A DNA stretch of 40,003 nucleotides, taken from the NCBI GenBank assembly GCA_051453625.1, contig JBOZIK010000001.1, positions 289,098,861 to 289,138,863 of the forward strand. The letters are read 5' to 3'. Below are positions 1 to 12,140 of the stretch, one piece after another; the first letter of the stretch is position 1; the number at the start of each line of letters is the position of its first letter. The translations under genes were made by a program, and so were the position numbers. Source of the DNA: Welwitschia mirabilis. Taxonomy: Eukaryota; Gnetophyta; Gnetopsida; Welwitschiales. Below the pieces are notes generated by a model, which searched no databases, was not told the DNA's origin, and was given only the letters and a program-made list of their open reading frames with translations.

Positions 1-1730
1 TTTATGAGTTAAAAACTTTTTATTTTCTTCATGAAATGATTCCTTTACTTTATTTAGCTTTACTAACAGTAAGTGGATGTCAGGAAGATAGTATAGAATT
101 TTACTATTATCATCTGATGAATAATCATCGTCATTTCTATTATTGAATAATTGAGTTGAATCATCATTATCCTCTTGGCGTTGTCCATCTTCTAATAAGT
201 GGGATGTTGTAAGTTCATCCATAATTTCATTTTCTATTTTAAAACAAGAATTATTGCTACTTATTTCTAAGTTCTCTTTATGTTTCTCAAGGTGGGATGT
301 ATTAGGATAAGTTTGAGTTGTAAAAGAATCTTAAGATAGTTGATTTTGTAATAAATTTTATCCAAGGATCTCAATCATATTTTATATGTTCTTATTTTAA
401 TTTTCTTGCCTCTTTGTCATTTCATCAATCATCTCTTTAGCATAATAATTTCTTTCTTCATAGTAATTCATGGGAGATTGATCTTCTTATTCATAGTAAT
501 TCATGAGAGATGGATGGTATTCACTAAAATGATTGTAGGATGTTTTAATAAATGAGATGGAATCCCTAAAAAGTTGAAAATTATCATTGTTGTTTTCACA
601 TGAAGCTTGAAAATAAAGGATGGAGTGAATAGTGAAGTTGAAAAGAGGAAGGGAACTAGTTCCTAGTTTCAACATTACTTGGTATTTCCCACCTTTATTC
701 TGTAAATATTTTTAAAGTGTTCTTTTTTTATTATTCTCTAAAATCCTTACGTTTCTTCTTTCTATCACTATTTCTCAAAGAGTTCTCTTATCATTATCTT
801 CAAAATTCTATTGTTTATCCTTCTTTCAGTCCTCCTTTCAGCTAATATTTCTTCAATAGTTACTTTATCACTATCCTTAGAAGTAAATGAGAAGGATGAA
901 TAAAAAGAATTCTCTGTTAAAAGTTCTACATCATCACTAAGAGGTAAGTAAAAATATTTTTGGATTTCTCATTTCCTTTTAGCAATTAACTCTCTAACTA
1001 TAATGTTTACATTTGAATTAGATGTTCTTACCAGGAAATGCCACTTGTTAAATTTGACATTAATGAAAAAGGGATATAACAACTTTACTTCTATTCTATT
1101 CTTTTTATGACTTCTTTTAAGAAATTTAATTCTAAAATAATAAAGTATAAAAAATTCTCTTTAATTTTTGGAATTTACATACCTTGAGTATGTGTACTTG
1201 AATTTTGTTTGTAGTTAAGTAAGTCTTCTCTACTATTTCCTTGATTAAGCTTCGTTCCTTTTAATATTTTAGCTTTTCACTAGATTTTACCATGTCCCTA
1301 CATGCTCAAAAAAATGTTTACACAAACATTATTTTGATCATTATCTAGATGATATCCTAGACAATCATTACACAGAAATAAAAAACAAAATTAGATAAAA
1401 CTGATAGTTATCCACCTAAGATATCTAGATGATAGATGGGATGATGACAATTTATTTCACCAGAGAAAACAAAAATACAACTATAAAAAATAACAAGAAA
1501 AACCTTAACCCTAGTCTATTGTCTACCTTGTCATCTGAATGATAGAGGATATAACAAGAATTAAATGAAAAAGGTGGAATGTAAAAAATGAGAAATGAAA
1601 ATCTATAAAAAGATGTATAAATAAGACCTACAAAATGTACTATAAAACTACAATGCTACTATAAACAAATAACTTAAATCGAAATCCAAACCACTTATCT
1701 AAACAACTACAATCCTTTAGCTCCTTGTAG
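1..1730 (-). mobile_element. Degraded gag-like internal region of an LTR retrotransposon
   Basis: Read on the minus strand, this stretch gives interrupted reading frames rich in Asn, Asp, Glu, Lys and Ser, including a 62-residue open segment at 487-675. A short motif, M-N-Y-Y-E, occurs twice in close succession (about 425-530), which points to an internal repeat. Together with the primer-binding site just to the right (1731-1752), the order fits an LTR element transcribed leftward, so this would be the leader and gag part. Stops and frame changes are frequent, so it cannot encode a working protein. No protease, reverse transcriptase or integrase motif is visible before the window edge. The gag assignment rests on position and composition, not on a recognised domain. 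Confidence 0.4.
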
Positions 1731-1752
1731 CCTTGCTCCGGCAATGGCACCA
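1731..1752 (-). other. Primer-binding site, tRNA-Asp type
   Basis: On the minus strand this reads TGGTGCCATTGCCGGAGC and onward. It closely matches the TGGCGCCGTTGCCGGGG primer-binding site shared by many plant Ty3/gypsy elements of the Athila/Tat kind, which is complementary to the 3' end of tRNA-Asp. The differences are mostly C-to-T type. It lies three bases from a TG dinucleotide at 1756, as expected for the boundary with an LTR. Confidence 0.6.
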
Positions 1753-1755
1753 AAA

Positions 1756-2488
1756 TGTTGCAATCTATAATTATGTAATCATTGTGTTTTTAAATAAATC
1801 CTATTAATCATAAATATTTTCATAAAAACACACACTAGTCTAGATGAGAGTTAACCTAAATATCATAATCTATCGAAGGCACTAGGCTCGAAGTTAGAGA
1901 ATTGATTTTAAATAAAATATTTTTGTATTTCTTTTTTTTAAGTAAATGAATAAAAAATAATTCAAGAAAACAATACAAAGTAAACACACTAATGTAATGT
2001 AAATGAAAACTATTCTTAATGAAATATCTATCTGACTATCAAATCTTCCTATCATAAAGATCGATCTTATATAACCTACATTAATCAAGGAAACTGTTAT
2101 TAATCCTAAAGAACCTAAGCTATTAGGTATGTTAAACAGAATATAAAAAATACGCAAGCATTATGCTATGAAATGCAAAATGAAATAAAATGTAAGATCT
2201 AAGATGGCGATTTCAACCTTAACAAAGGTTGCCTTTATAGTATATATTAACTATAAAGCTATCACTGAATCCTAACCAACATAAACCATAAGGGAGATGA
2301 ACATAATAAGACTAAAATAAACTTTTCATTAATGTCAAACCAACATCTTATTATAAAGTAGTAACACCTTAATAGAGGATACACAGCCCCCAACGCCTTG
2401 GAAGAATTCTCTCTATAACAATGAATGGACCTCCTACCTATTAATACCTTATCACGAGATTTTTATGTATCAAAGAAAGTAGAACTTA
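1756..2488 (-). repeat. Possible LTR, starting at the primer-binding site
   Basis: If the site at 1731-1752 is a primer-binding site, the 5' LTR of a leftward-transcribed element should begin at 1756, where the plus strand reads TGTTGCAATC. The other end and a second LTR were not found in the window, so length and boundaries are uncertain. The segment has no coding capacity. An 87-codon open frame on the minus strand at 1894-2157 encodes a hydrophobic peptide with no recognisable domain and is probably chance in AT-rich DNA. Confidence 0.3.
1922..2488 (+). repeat. Left member of a 0.57 kb direct duplication flanking an N gap
   Basis: This block is repeated almost base for base at 2581-3148, with scattered substitutions and a few small indels, and the two are separated only by Ns. 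The left copy ends and the right copy starts exactly at the gap. That is the pattern expected when two haplotypes of one locus are placed in tandem by the assembler, although a true duplication is not excluded. Confidence 0.8.
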
Positions 2489-2580
2489 NNNNNNNNNNNN
2501 NNNNNNNNNNNNNNNNNNNNNNNNNNNNNNNNNNNNNNNNNNNNNNNNNNNNNNNNNNNNNNNNNNNNNNNNNNNNNNNN
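2489..2580. other. Assembly gap, 92 N
   Basis: A run of 92 N flanked by the direct duplication 1922-2488 and 2581-3148. Confidence 0.99.
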
Positions 2581-3148
2581 TTTGTATTTCTTTTGTTTAA
2601 GTAAACGAAATAAAGAATGTTGCAAGAAAACAATGCACAGTAAATACACTAATGTAATGCAAACGAAAACTATTCTTAGTGAAATATCTATCTAACTATC
2701 AAATCTTCCTATCATAAAGATCGATCCTATATAACCTACATCAATCAAGGAAACTGTCATTAATCCTAAAGAACCTAAGTTATTAGGTACGTTAAACAGA
2801 ATATAAAAAATATGCAAGCATTATGCTATGAAATGCAAAATGCAATGCAATGTAAGATCTAAGCTGACAATTTCAACCTTAACAAAGGTTGCCTTCATAA
2901 TCTATATTAACTATGAAGCTGTCACTGAATCATAACCAACATAAACCATAAGGGAGATGAACATAATAAAGCTAAATAAACTTTTCATTAATGTCAAACC
3001 AACATCTTATTACAAAGCAGTAACACCTCAATAGAGGATACACATCCCCCAAAACCATGGAAGACTTCTCTCTATAACAATGAATGGACCTCCTACCTAT
3101 TAATCCCTTATCATGATATTTTTATGTGTTAAAGAAAGTGGAACTTAA
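2581..3148 (+). repeat. Right member of the 0.57 kb direct duplication
   Basis: Near-identical to 1922-2488. Differences are mostly transitions, such as taaatgaat versus taaacgaaa near the start. After 3148 the sequence continues into unique DNA, so this copy looks like the one joined to the genuine right flank. Confidence 0.8.
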
Positions 3149-3426
3149 AGAAAGGGTGAAGGAGGTGTTTATTACAATGAATACTCTAAAAACAGCAAAC
3201 ATAATAATCAGACAAAATCTTAGCAGTGCTAGAGGAGGTCGCATTGATTTATTACCAAAGCTAGATGAAGTTTGGTGCATTAGTTATAATTAGGTGCCAT
3301 CTTGTTTATTGTTTGGATGATAAAAGGGATGATGCCACGTTAGCAATAATCCAACATTAGCTTCCAATTAAGTTGAATCTGTGTCCTTATCAACTTTTAA
3401 CATGTTATCGTCCCATATTATCATCC

Positions 3427-3616
3427 AGATAATGGAGGGGATAATAGGATCTTAAGCTTTTTATCTAAGTGNNNNNNNNNNNNNNNNNNNNNNNNNNNNN
3501 NNNNNNNNNNNNNNNNNNNNNNNNNNNNNNNNNNNNNNNNNNNNNNNNNNNNNNNNNNNNNNNNNNNNNNNAGATAATGGAGGGGATAATAGGATCTTAA
3601 GCTTTTTATCTAAGTG
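3427..3616 (+). repeat. Identical 45-bp overlap on both sides of a 100-N gap
   Basis: Bases 3427-3471 are repeated without a mismatch at 3572-3616, with 100 N between (3472-3571). This looks like a missed contig overlap: the true sequence is probably continuous, with the 45 bp present once and no missing DNA. Confidence 0.9.
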
Positions 3617-4679
3617 AATTTGGCTTCATAGGTTATTGACTCCTCCTTAAAATTTAAAGTATTAGAATTTATTCAAAATGCCTTCAAATGTACTAGTAAT
3701 TGCATGTTTCCACGATTATCTTCTTGATTATTAATAGTCATCAATTTCCACTTAAACGTATTTAAATATTCTATAAAAGAACTAAAATACCCCATCAAAT
3801 ACATACAATTTGGCATCATAACACTTAACCTACAAAAACAGTGGTTTTAGAGCATCACCAATCTTACATGCAATATGAGATGTTTATTTTAAGGTAGTAA
3901 TCTCTTCCCCTAAAGAATATTCAACAAAACAATAATAAAAATGTGGTCACAAAAACTCATAGAAGCATACCCATATAATGGTTGTCATACAATATGAAAA
4001 CCCTAACAAGGGATCTTATAATAGAGAATAAGAAATGAGATATAATAAGAGTATTCAAAAATCTGATGGTCATATAATTTAAATTCTAATAAACAATGAT
4101 AATAAATTAAACAAAAAGATTAAAAAGATGTCTCTTTAATGAAATGCTTGAATTCTTCCTTATTGTTGTCATCCATGAGTATCAAAGATCAGAGTGATGC
4201 AGTGTTATAGGATCTAATGGTTAAATGATGTATTCACTAGTTAGTTCATTGAAAAAGATAGCTAAAATCTTCTTGCATAGCACTAATAACCTATGTATTC
4301 ATGTGTGTATAAGAAATTTTTTCTTTCTTCTTTCTTTTTGCCTTTATATTATTCTGATGTTTTTCTAGTTATTTTCCTAGAGAGATAGTGTCATTTGAAA
4401 CATGTAACCACTATACAATGAATAGAAATAGCTAATGTTGGATACAAAATGATTATTTTATTTTTCATAAAATTTTCGAATAGATGTCTTCAAGATGATA
4501 AACACTCCTGTTAGGCAGAGGTTTTCAACATGGAAAACATCTTTGGTCAAACTACCCATATTTTGATGAAACTTAAACTATAGTTCTTATGACCCTTAGT
4601 GATTATGAATCTAAGATGTAAAACTTAATTACTTATCTAAGATATAGATAATTCATCAAAATTCAATTTATCTCTGTAC
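3617..4679. other. AT-rich intergenic DNA, nothing recognised
   Basis: No open frame of useful length, RNA gene or clear transposon motif was seen. A short pyrimidine tract lies near 4317-4340. Around 3290-3470 and at 1340-1550 a short phrase built on TCTAGATGATA / CCAGATAATGG recurs, which hints that both regions belong to the same old repeat. Confidence 0.5.
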
Positions 4680-4827
4680 CTCTTCTAGTTTAATATAGAC
4701 GTCTTCAAGTATGTAGATGTCTTCCAATAGTTAAAGCAGCATAGACATCTTTCATCTATCTTAGGTTCTTGCTTCAGTATAGTTATCTCTGTTAAGATAG
4801 ACATCTTTTTCTATAAGTGAAGTATAG

Positions 4828-4929
4828 TTCAGCATAGATGTCTTTGATGTAGTAAACATCTTTACCATAGACATTTTCAAATGTGTAGATGTCTTTACCA
4901 TAGACGTCTTCAAATGTGCAAACATCTTT
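4828..4929 (-). repeat. Three tandem 33-bp repeats, 11 residues each on the minus strand
   Basis: Three units of 33 bases follow one another, with further looser matches to a tagac-atctt phrase from about 4690. Read on the minus strand in the 94-codon open frame 4792-5076, the units give the 11-residue pattern D-[VI]-[CY]-[TY]-[FI]-[EK]-[DN]-[VI]-Y-[GA]-[KE]. The unit length is a multiple of three and substitutions keep the pattern hydrophobic/acidic. It could be a relic of a coding minisatellite or simply a short DNA satellite. No homologous protein is recognised. Confidence 0.6.
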
Positions 4930-5149
4930 AGTCAATTGTAATTTGGAATTTATGAAATCTGCATTGAATTTTCTATGTACTATAAACTTTGAAGTCTGAC
5001 TTAGATTGATGCTTTTCATGATTTTGATGTTCTCCAATTTGACCTGTCTACATAATAGGCACAATACATTTGACAATTGAAATCATCAAAACTAGATTTT
5101 TATCAACACATAATGTAATAATCTTATAGGATTTAGTATTTAATAGCCA

Positions 5150-5355
5150 CTTATTATCTAATAAATATTTATAAATGAGTAAATAAATAAATAAAAATAT
5201 AATTAAAATAAAGGTAAGGAAAAAAAACTAAAAAGGAAATAACATATAAAGATAAAATCCCACTTAGTAAATATGATTAATGATTAATTAATACCTCAAT
5301 TACTCAATGTAATTATTAAATAATAAATTAACGTATAATTAATAATTAATTAATA
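5150..5355. other. Extremely AT-rich stretch
   Basis: Runs of aaataaataaataaa, ataattaattaatatt and similar make this almost pure A/T. Such stretches can act as matrix-attachment or nucleosome-poor DNA, but nothing specific is visible. Confidence 0.4.
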
Positions 5356-5370
5356 TTAATAAATCGAAGA

Positions 5371-5560
5371 AGTTGTTAAACTCAAAACTTTTAGTCACTA
5401 TCCCACTCAATTAGGAATACAAAAATTACAATCATTCAAACAACTAATTTAATTATGCCTAAAGACCTCATAGAATGTTAATCATGTCATGAAGTTTTGA
5501 ACACATAACCTCCTAAATGGAGAATGTGTGTTTTATCAATTGAACTATCATTTCACTAGT
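5371..5560 (-). repeat. SINE-like repeat, copy A, with intact A and B boxes
   Basis: This is the best preserved of seven related ~190-bp repeats in the window. On the minus strand it contains TAGTTCAATTG (plus coordinates 5537-5547), an exact match to the RNA polymerase III A box TRGYNNARNNG. It is followed after 34 bases by GTTCAAAAC (5494-5502), an exact match to the B box GWTCRANNC. This spacing and order fit a tRNA-derived promoter. The left end shares the phrase 'aaact..aaacttttagt.actat' with the other copies. The tRNA-derived SINE class is inferred from the boxes and the copy number; no named family is claimed. Confidence 0.6.
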
Positions 5561-7600
5561 AATTAAGATTAATCAAGTAATTAAAAAAGGTATAAAAAAA
5601 TATTGCACATAAATAATAGGAGAATCTTTATAAAATCAAATGAAAAAAGCGTACGAAAAAGTTCAAAGTGATACGACCTAAAAAAAATATGATGAGGATT
5701 TGAAAAAGATGGGTAAAAAGAGGTAAATAAAAAATTGTATTAGAAGGCAAGACATGAAGAGATATGCTTCAATAGAATAAGTTGTGTCAAAGATTTTTTT
5801 CCCTAAAGTTTTAATATTTTCAAACCACCATTCAATAAGTTTCAATGTTTTCAAACTTTCATGTGAAAAATATAAGAGATATAAAGTGATGTGTTTACAA
5901 AAGGTGTGATATCTTCATATGGATAGAAGAAATAACAAGAAGCATTAGCATAGCCCCCTTATTAAAAATCATGATAAAGCACAACTTTCCGAGGGTGATT
6001 TTATTCCATTGGATTATTTAGGTAATCTTATAGAAAACAAATAGAATTTTCTATTTCATTATTATTTTTAATTAATTTGTTTAATACTCTTTACTTTTTT
6101 AAAGCTATAAGTTTTTTCAAAATTTTATTATTTTTTTAGTCATTGGGTTTATATTAGATGTTAATGTACTAAACTTTTATCTTTTAATAAAGTTTGGGGT
6201 CTAACATCACCCCATTAAATTATCTTATCTTTAAAAGATCTATAAATACCCTATTATCCCTATCCATGTAATAATAAGAAGATGAATTCCTAGGATGGGA
6301 AATTCAGGAATAAGATTTATATAAGCTTTATATATGAAACTATGTTTAATAAGACTCATGTTATTTAATAATTAGTTATATTATATGATAAAAAGTAAAA
6401 TTTCTTATTACTAATCAATTTCATAATATCATTATGTTATTTTCTTAAATTTTAAAAACATAATTATTTAATATTAGGTGTCCATTAGTAAATGAAAGGA
6501 CCAAACAAGTTATAGATTATTTTTATAATGGGCCATGCATCATTACTCAATGATTTATCACTAAAATTTAGGAATGTAATTCCTTATAAATAAATGGCCA
6601 TAGAAAATCATTCATTATCCCAACCTAATTTGGAAATTTTTCTAAGTCATCATTCTTTCTTTGAGTATGCATGAGCCATCACAACACACAATTATCATTG
6701 TAAAAAACTTCCAGGTAATGTTTTTCCTTACTATTAATTATGTTTTAAATTATATTATATTCTTAGTTTTATGTCTTTTAAGCCCATAATTATAGTAATT
6801 ATATTGTAAGAGGTCTAAATTTCTATATAACTAGGGTTTTACTATAATTTTATTTTATTATTAAACTTTTTGGTTTCATCACTTTAGAGGAGCTCCCACA
6901 TTGGCCATAAAGCATAGCCAATTAAGTTACTAACATAGGTATAATTTTAATGATAATTTCATTATAATAATAACATGTATTTCTATGTCCACCATTAACC
7001 TTTTTGATTAAATTAGTGGGGATGAATTTCCACATGGTACATAGAACAAGACTTATGAAAATAGTAATATATGTTAAGATTTCTGTTATTAATATTGTTT
7101 GGTATTCTAACCTTATATAAAAACTCTTTTTGATATCATAATTTTTATAGCTCTATGTTGAATACCATTAGTTATTTTTGGTTTTTTTTTGTTTAATAAT
7201 ATTATATTATTATACATACCTTCATTTCTCAATCCTAAGGCAAACTATTATTGGAAGATAAGATGACTACCAAAGTTAAAAATATTCATTAAAAATCCAA
7301 GGCCATGTTGTTGTTTAATAATAATGATAATATAATTATTATGCTAACATTGGTTCTTCTTTAAATGTGGATTTGAATTTTTTTCTCACAATAGTTAGAT
7401 ACTGGAAGTATCAGTTACAAATTTTACTTGTAATCCTAATACATAAATGTTTATTATAATCTTTATGTATTATTTATTAGTATCTATTAATGCAGAATAA
7501 TTATATATGCACACACATATTTCATTTTCTATTATAAAATAAATGACAAAAATAATAAATAGATATGAAGTTTAGCAAATAATGCAATTAGTATGATATG
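5561..7600. other. AT-rich intergenic DNA, nothing recognised
   Basis: No gene, RNA gene or transposon domain was identified. All six frames are densely interrupted by stops. Confidence 0.5.
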
Positions 7601-8639
7601 TAACATCACATGATTAATCCATTATTTATTAGGTATGCAGTAGTATTCTCTCTCCATTCTAGTGGTTTTAATAATTTTGAACATAGTTCTTATAATTGAA
7701 TGGTCCTTATATTCATTATTTATGAAAAATTTTTAACTTATACATTATTTTTTCAAGGGTTCAATCAAGCTAATGTTACACAGTACCTTCTTTAAAATAA
7801 CTCTAGGTAAAAAAAGGTCTACAAAAGTGATCATTATTACCATTAGTTTCTAATTAAAATACTAAAAAAAAAAAAAGAAAAAAGTCAGTCACTAGAGTTA
7901 AATCATTCATAGTATTACTTCTCATCTAATGAGTGAAAGAATACTTTTATGTTATCAAAGAAAACTTCAAGTATATTTAAATTTCCACTAAGAATCCATT
8001 GTACAGGAGAATAAGTAATAGGTATGTATTATTGTAACTCCACTTTGTCATATTTATTCCTTAGAGCATAAATAGGACATACTCCAAAAGAACCAAAAAG
8101 AAAAGAAAATATTTCTCACACATGTCTATTCTATGAATATAATCCTTATAGCAAGTTTGATAATCATTTTAGATGAATAATAATTCATGTACTAATTGTC
8201 TCTCATATGAATAGTACATAACAACTATACTATTTTTAATAAAATAGTTATTAAAAAAACCATAAAGGTATTACTTTAAATATTTACCTCTTAAAGGAAA
8301 AATTATTTTTATCTATATACCTTTGACATTTGTCAATTAAACATTAGACATTGCAAAAAACAATCTTCATTCTATGGTAGGTGGGGAATTATCATGTGAA
8401 ATGCCCAACAAATTCACTACCAAAGAGTTATTAAAATTTAGTAATGAAGAAAGTGTAGTAAAAGCATTAATAATAATAAACTAATTTAGAGACTAAGATA
8501 TGTTATTTAGAAAAACCAATGAGTTATTCATTCTTACTTTCTTAGCAAAACCATCCTTAGTTATTGACTTCTTGATTTTAGTTAATGTGAAGCCTTTCTC
8601 ATCCACAATGGATTGCTTTGAAATTTTAAGAAGTTCCTC
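7601..8639 (-). mobile_element. Possible degraded retroelement, unresolved
   Basis: The minus strand shows short stretches that loosely resemble copia-type polyprotein, such as an F-G-V-C-P-I-Y-A-L run around 8045-8100. There are many stops and frame changes and no catalytic motif can be lined up. Treated as likely retroelement debris only because the flanking DNA is also debris. A poly-A-rich tract lies at 7862-7885. Confidence 0.2.
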
Positions 8640-8911
8640 TAGTTTACATAAATTTTGCTAGTAAAAGAAATTACTCTAGGAGTATTTTCATTATTACCCT
8701 TTTTAATACCAGATGTAGAAGGTGTGATAATACCCGTATCAAAAGTCTTAGCATGATAAGGTTATTCAATATTAAACACATAATTAATAGAATCTTTTAA
8801 TTATTTATTCAAAAGACTCTCTTATTCTTTGCTTTTTAATAGAAGGAAAACACATTAAGAGATGTGACGATCCTAGCAGTCACAATTATCACAAGGTTTA
8901 TGTAAGTTAGG
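8640..8911 (-). mobile_element. Degraded gag-like fragment with a broken CCHC zinc-knuckle motif
   Basis: On the minus strand, roughly 8850-8900 reads K-P-C-D-N-C-D-C-stop-D-R-H-I-S-stop-C. This fits a CX2CX4HX4C retroviral-type zinc knuckle in which the His position has become Arg (a CAT/CAC to CGT change) and two internal codons are stops. The part 8764-8911 recurs at 10617-10764 with a few substitutions. If real, it is a gag nucleocapsid fragment of an LTR element transcribed leftward. The match is short, so confidence is low. Confidence 0.3.
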
Positions 8912-10516
8912 TTAGGGACCCTTACAATGTTAATGTTACCTTTATATATTTAATCATTACCTTTTTTATTATATACCATCAAGGTAACTCACATTGTATG
9001 TGGTTTTATATGAACCACTTTAGAGATACTATGTGCATTTAACATATCTTATTTTATCTATCCATTTTGAGTTATCAATGATGTTTCCTATACATTATGT
9101 TATCATAGTATTATTATTGTATTAATAGGATAAATCTTCATCTATATTTGCTTTATTAGTTTTATTTCTTTACTTATATAAGCCATTTGATCATGTATTT
9201 TCCTTCTTGTTACCTTTCATCTATTAACTCTAATACTAGAGCAAAGTTTATTCTCTTTAACATCATGTCCTCCTTTAAAAAAGGTTTATTTTAGTTATTT
9301 TAACCATGTATACAATTATTCATTTCATAAGTTTATTATTTTTAAGCCATCTATTCAACGCAAAAGAAGGGGAAAATGCTTTGAAAGTTTTAAATAAACA
9401 ATTTTTATACTTAATAAGTAAGAATGTAACTTGTTTTTACTAAAATGAGATTTGGGTCAAATATTAAGGAAAAACAAAAAAATCTTAAAAATGTAAACAA
9501 AGTAATAGAATATGATGGAAGATGTAGAAAGAACAATAACATCACCAGGCTTAACATAAACAAATTCCTAGTTTCATCACATTGATTCACAAAAAGCATC
9601 TAAATAGATAAGGAACAATTTGGATACTTTTTTTAGTTCAAATGTATACTAGTTAAAATAAATTTAAAACACCAACTTTATAGTTTAAAACTTTATGACA
9701 GTTGTGATGTGGATTAACATATAAATTAATTGAAATCAATAATTAGATAACTTACACCAATATAAGCCCCTTATTTTGAAATATGATCAGAAAATAATTC
9801 TTTTAAAAGATCTTCCTTTTTATTGTGATAATGTTGTTTTTACATTTTTAAAGGTTTTTAGTTCTGTTATAGTAATTATTTCTTCTTAAAATATTGAGTC
9901 CCAAAAAATTCTTAAAAAAAAGGATAAATAGTTTGAATGTTGTGATAGTTAAAATTAAAATATAAATGGAAAATATAGCAAATGCTATTATTTCAATAAA
10001 CAAGAACATATGACTCTTAACTGCTACCAAAGAGAGAGTTTTCTTGATGAAGATATAAAAAATTAATGCATAATTATTAGGAAAAAAGAAAAAAAAACTA
10101 AACACAATAAAGAAGATAATGAAGAAGAAAAAAATTGAAATTTGAGGGTTTTAATTTTTTTTTTTTTTTTTTTGTTTCTAATGTAAGTTGTGTTATAAGA
10201 AAAGTCTTGTTATCATAAGGTTCTATGATTAGTTACTACATTTCTACATGTATGTTCTAATACTAGAGGCGTGTTTAAATAAATGTGTTATGACATCATA
10301 TTTTACATGTTTAAGGTTTACTGTTACTAGGCAAATTTTTTGAGTTTGAAGTTTAATGTTTGAAATAATTTTCACACATTGTATGCTTATTATACAAAAT
10401 AGATATAGATTCTTAATAATGTGATCCAATATTTGTAAGTTTGGATCCACATTTCAAGCATGTCAATAATGGCTAATGTTCATATGTTTAAAGCACATTC
10501 AAATTAATAAAATTGC
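8912..10516. other. AT-rich intergenic DNA, nothing recognised
   Basis: Only small hydrophobic chance frames on the minus strand (9411-9599, 9848-10105, 10244-10450) are present, with no domain recognised. A 19-base poly-T run is at 10155-10173. Confidence 0.5.
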
Positions 10517-10616
10517 NNNNNNNNNNNNNNNNNNNNNNNNNNNNNNNNNNNNNNNNNNNNNNNNNNNNNNNNNNNNNNNNNNNNNNNNNNNNNNNNNNNN
10601 NNNNNNNNNNNNNNNN
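10517..10616. other. Assembly gap, 100 N
   Basis: The sequence right of this gap (10617-10764) does not repeat its immediate left flank but repeats 8764-8911, about 1.85 kb upstream. The contig to the right is therefore either another haplotype or another repeat copy. Confidence 0.95.
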
Positions 10617-10764
10617 ATTCAATATTAAACACACAATTAATAGAAGCTTTTAATTATTTATTCAAAAGACTCTCTTTTTCTTTTCTTTTTAATAGAAGGA
10701 AAACACATTAAGAGATGTGACGATCCTAGAAGTCACAATTATCACAAGATTTATGTAAGTTATA
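10617..10764 (+). repeat. Second copy of 8764-8911
   Basis: Near-identical to 8764-8911, including the phrase 'gatgtgacgatccta' and the zinc-knuckle-like triplets on the minus strand. The copies diverge after about 10764. Confidence 0.8.
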
Positions 10765-10776
10765 ATAGAGAATCTT

Positions 10777-11022
10777 TTGTCAGAAAAATGTTTTTCAAAG
10801 TAGATTTTCTCATAGAAAGATTACCATTTCTAAAGAACACCTATGAATANNNNNNNNNNNNNNNNNNNNNNNNNNNNNNNNNNNNNNNNNNNNNNNNNNN
10901 NNNNNNNNNNNNNNNNNNNNNNNNNNNNNNNNNNNNNNNNNNNNNNNNNTTGTCAAAAAAATGTTTTTTGAAGTAGATTTTCTCATAGAAAGATTAGCAT
11001 TTATAAAAAACACCTATGAATA
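10777..11022 (+). repeat. 73-bp direct repeat flanking a 100-N gap
   Basis: Bases 10777-10849 recur at 10950-11022 with a handful of mismatches, separated by Ns at 10850-10949. Probably one locus represented twice. Open frames across this gap are made only by the Ns. Confidence 0.8.
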
Positions 11023-11304
11023 TGATTAGGTATAGATAATCTTCTTACTAAATAACTTTACTAAGGATACTAAGCATCTTATGTTTAAAAATTAGAAAAT
11101 AAAGCAAAGATTCAAAAGTATTAAAGAAAAAAGAAATAATATTATCTAAAGGATTACATAGATCAAAATTATGTTCTCATTTGTAAGTGATGAAAATCAT
11201 ATTATTTTAAACAATGGAATAAATAGTTAAAATATTTTTCAACCATTAAGGGATTTAGAAGTATGCTAAAAATAATTTTTTTAGTAAAATGTTTTATATG
11301 TTAA

Positions 11305-11844
11305 NNNNNNNNNNNNNNNNNNNNNNNNNNNNNNNNNNNNNNNNNNNNNNNNNNNNNNNNNNNNNNNNNNNNNNNNNNNNNNNNNNNNNNNNNNNNNNNN
11401 NNNNNNNNNNNNNNNNNNNNNNNNNNNNNNNNNNNNNNNNNNNNNNNNNNNNNNNNNNNNNNNNNNNNNNNNNNNNNNNNNNNNNNNNNNNNNNNNNNNN
11501 NNNNNNNNNNNNNNNNNNNNNNNNNNNNNNNNNNNNNNNNNNNNNNNNNNNNNNNNNNNNNNNNNNNNNNNNNNNNNNNNNNNNNNNNNNNNNNNNNNNN
11601 NNNNNNNNNNNNNNNNNNNNNNNNNNNNNNNNNNNNNNNNNNNNNNNNNNNNNNNNNNNNNNNNNNNNNNNNNNNNNNNNNNNNNNNNNNNNNNNNNNNN
11701 NNNNNNNNNNNNNNNNNNNNNNNNNNNNNNNNNNNNNNNNNNNNNNNNNNNNNNNNNNNNNNNNNNNNNNNNNNNNNNNNNNNNNNNNNNNNNNNNNNNN
11801 NNNNNNNNNNNNNNNNNNNNNNNNNNNNNNNNNNNNNNNNNNNN
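11305..11844. other. Assembly gap, 540 N
   Basis: A sized gap with no visible flanking duplication, so real sequence is probably missing here. Apparent long frames through it are artefacts. Confidence 0.97.
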
Positions 11845-12140
11845 TAAAAGTCAATATTGATATTAGTACCTAGATTTTCACTTCTAGAACTAGCTTATGG
11901 ACTTTCTTGGAAGCCATTTTCCACAAAAACGAATTCATAATAGTAGAAAAAGTATTAGAAATTTAAGTTCCACCTTATGCATTCTTGCTATAGAATTTCA
12001 AATTAGCCTCTAATAAAAATGTCAAAAGGAAAATTAAGAAGTCCCTTAAGTAATGAAACATTAATAGTAATAAAATTAGCTATAAATTCTTGAATTATTT
12101 TAGTCATAATATTTCTATTGAAAGAATAAATGTTTTAGGG

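Noticed and set aside
4690-4935. CRISPR-like array
   Set aside because: Units are contiguous with no unique spacers, and the window is a plant nuclear sequence.
11289-11873. Long open frames on both strands at 11289-11873 and in 36689-37738
   Set aside because: They consist almost entirely of N-derived unknown residues across assembly gaps; only a few real codons lie at each end.
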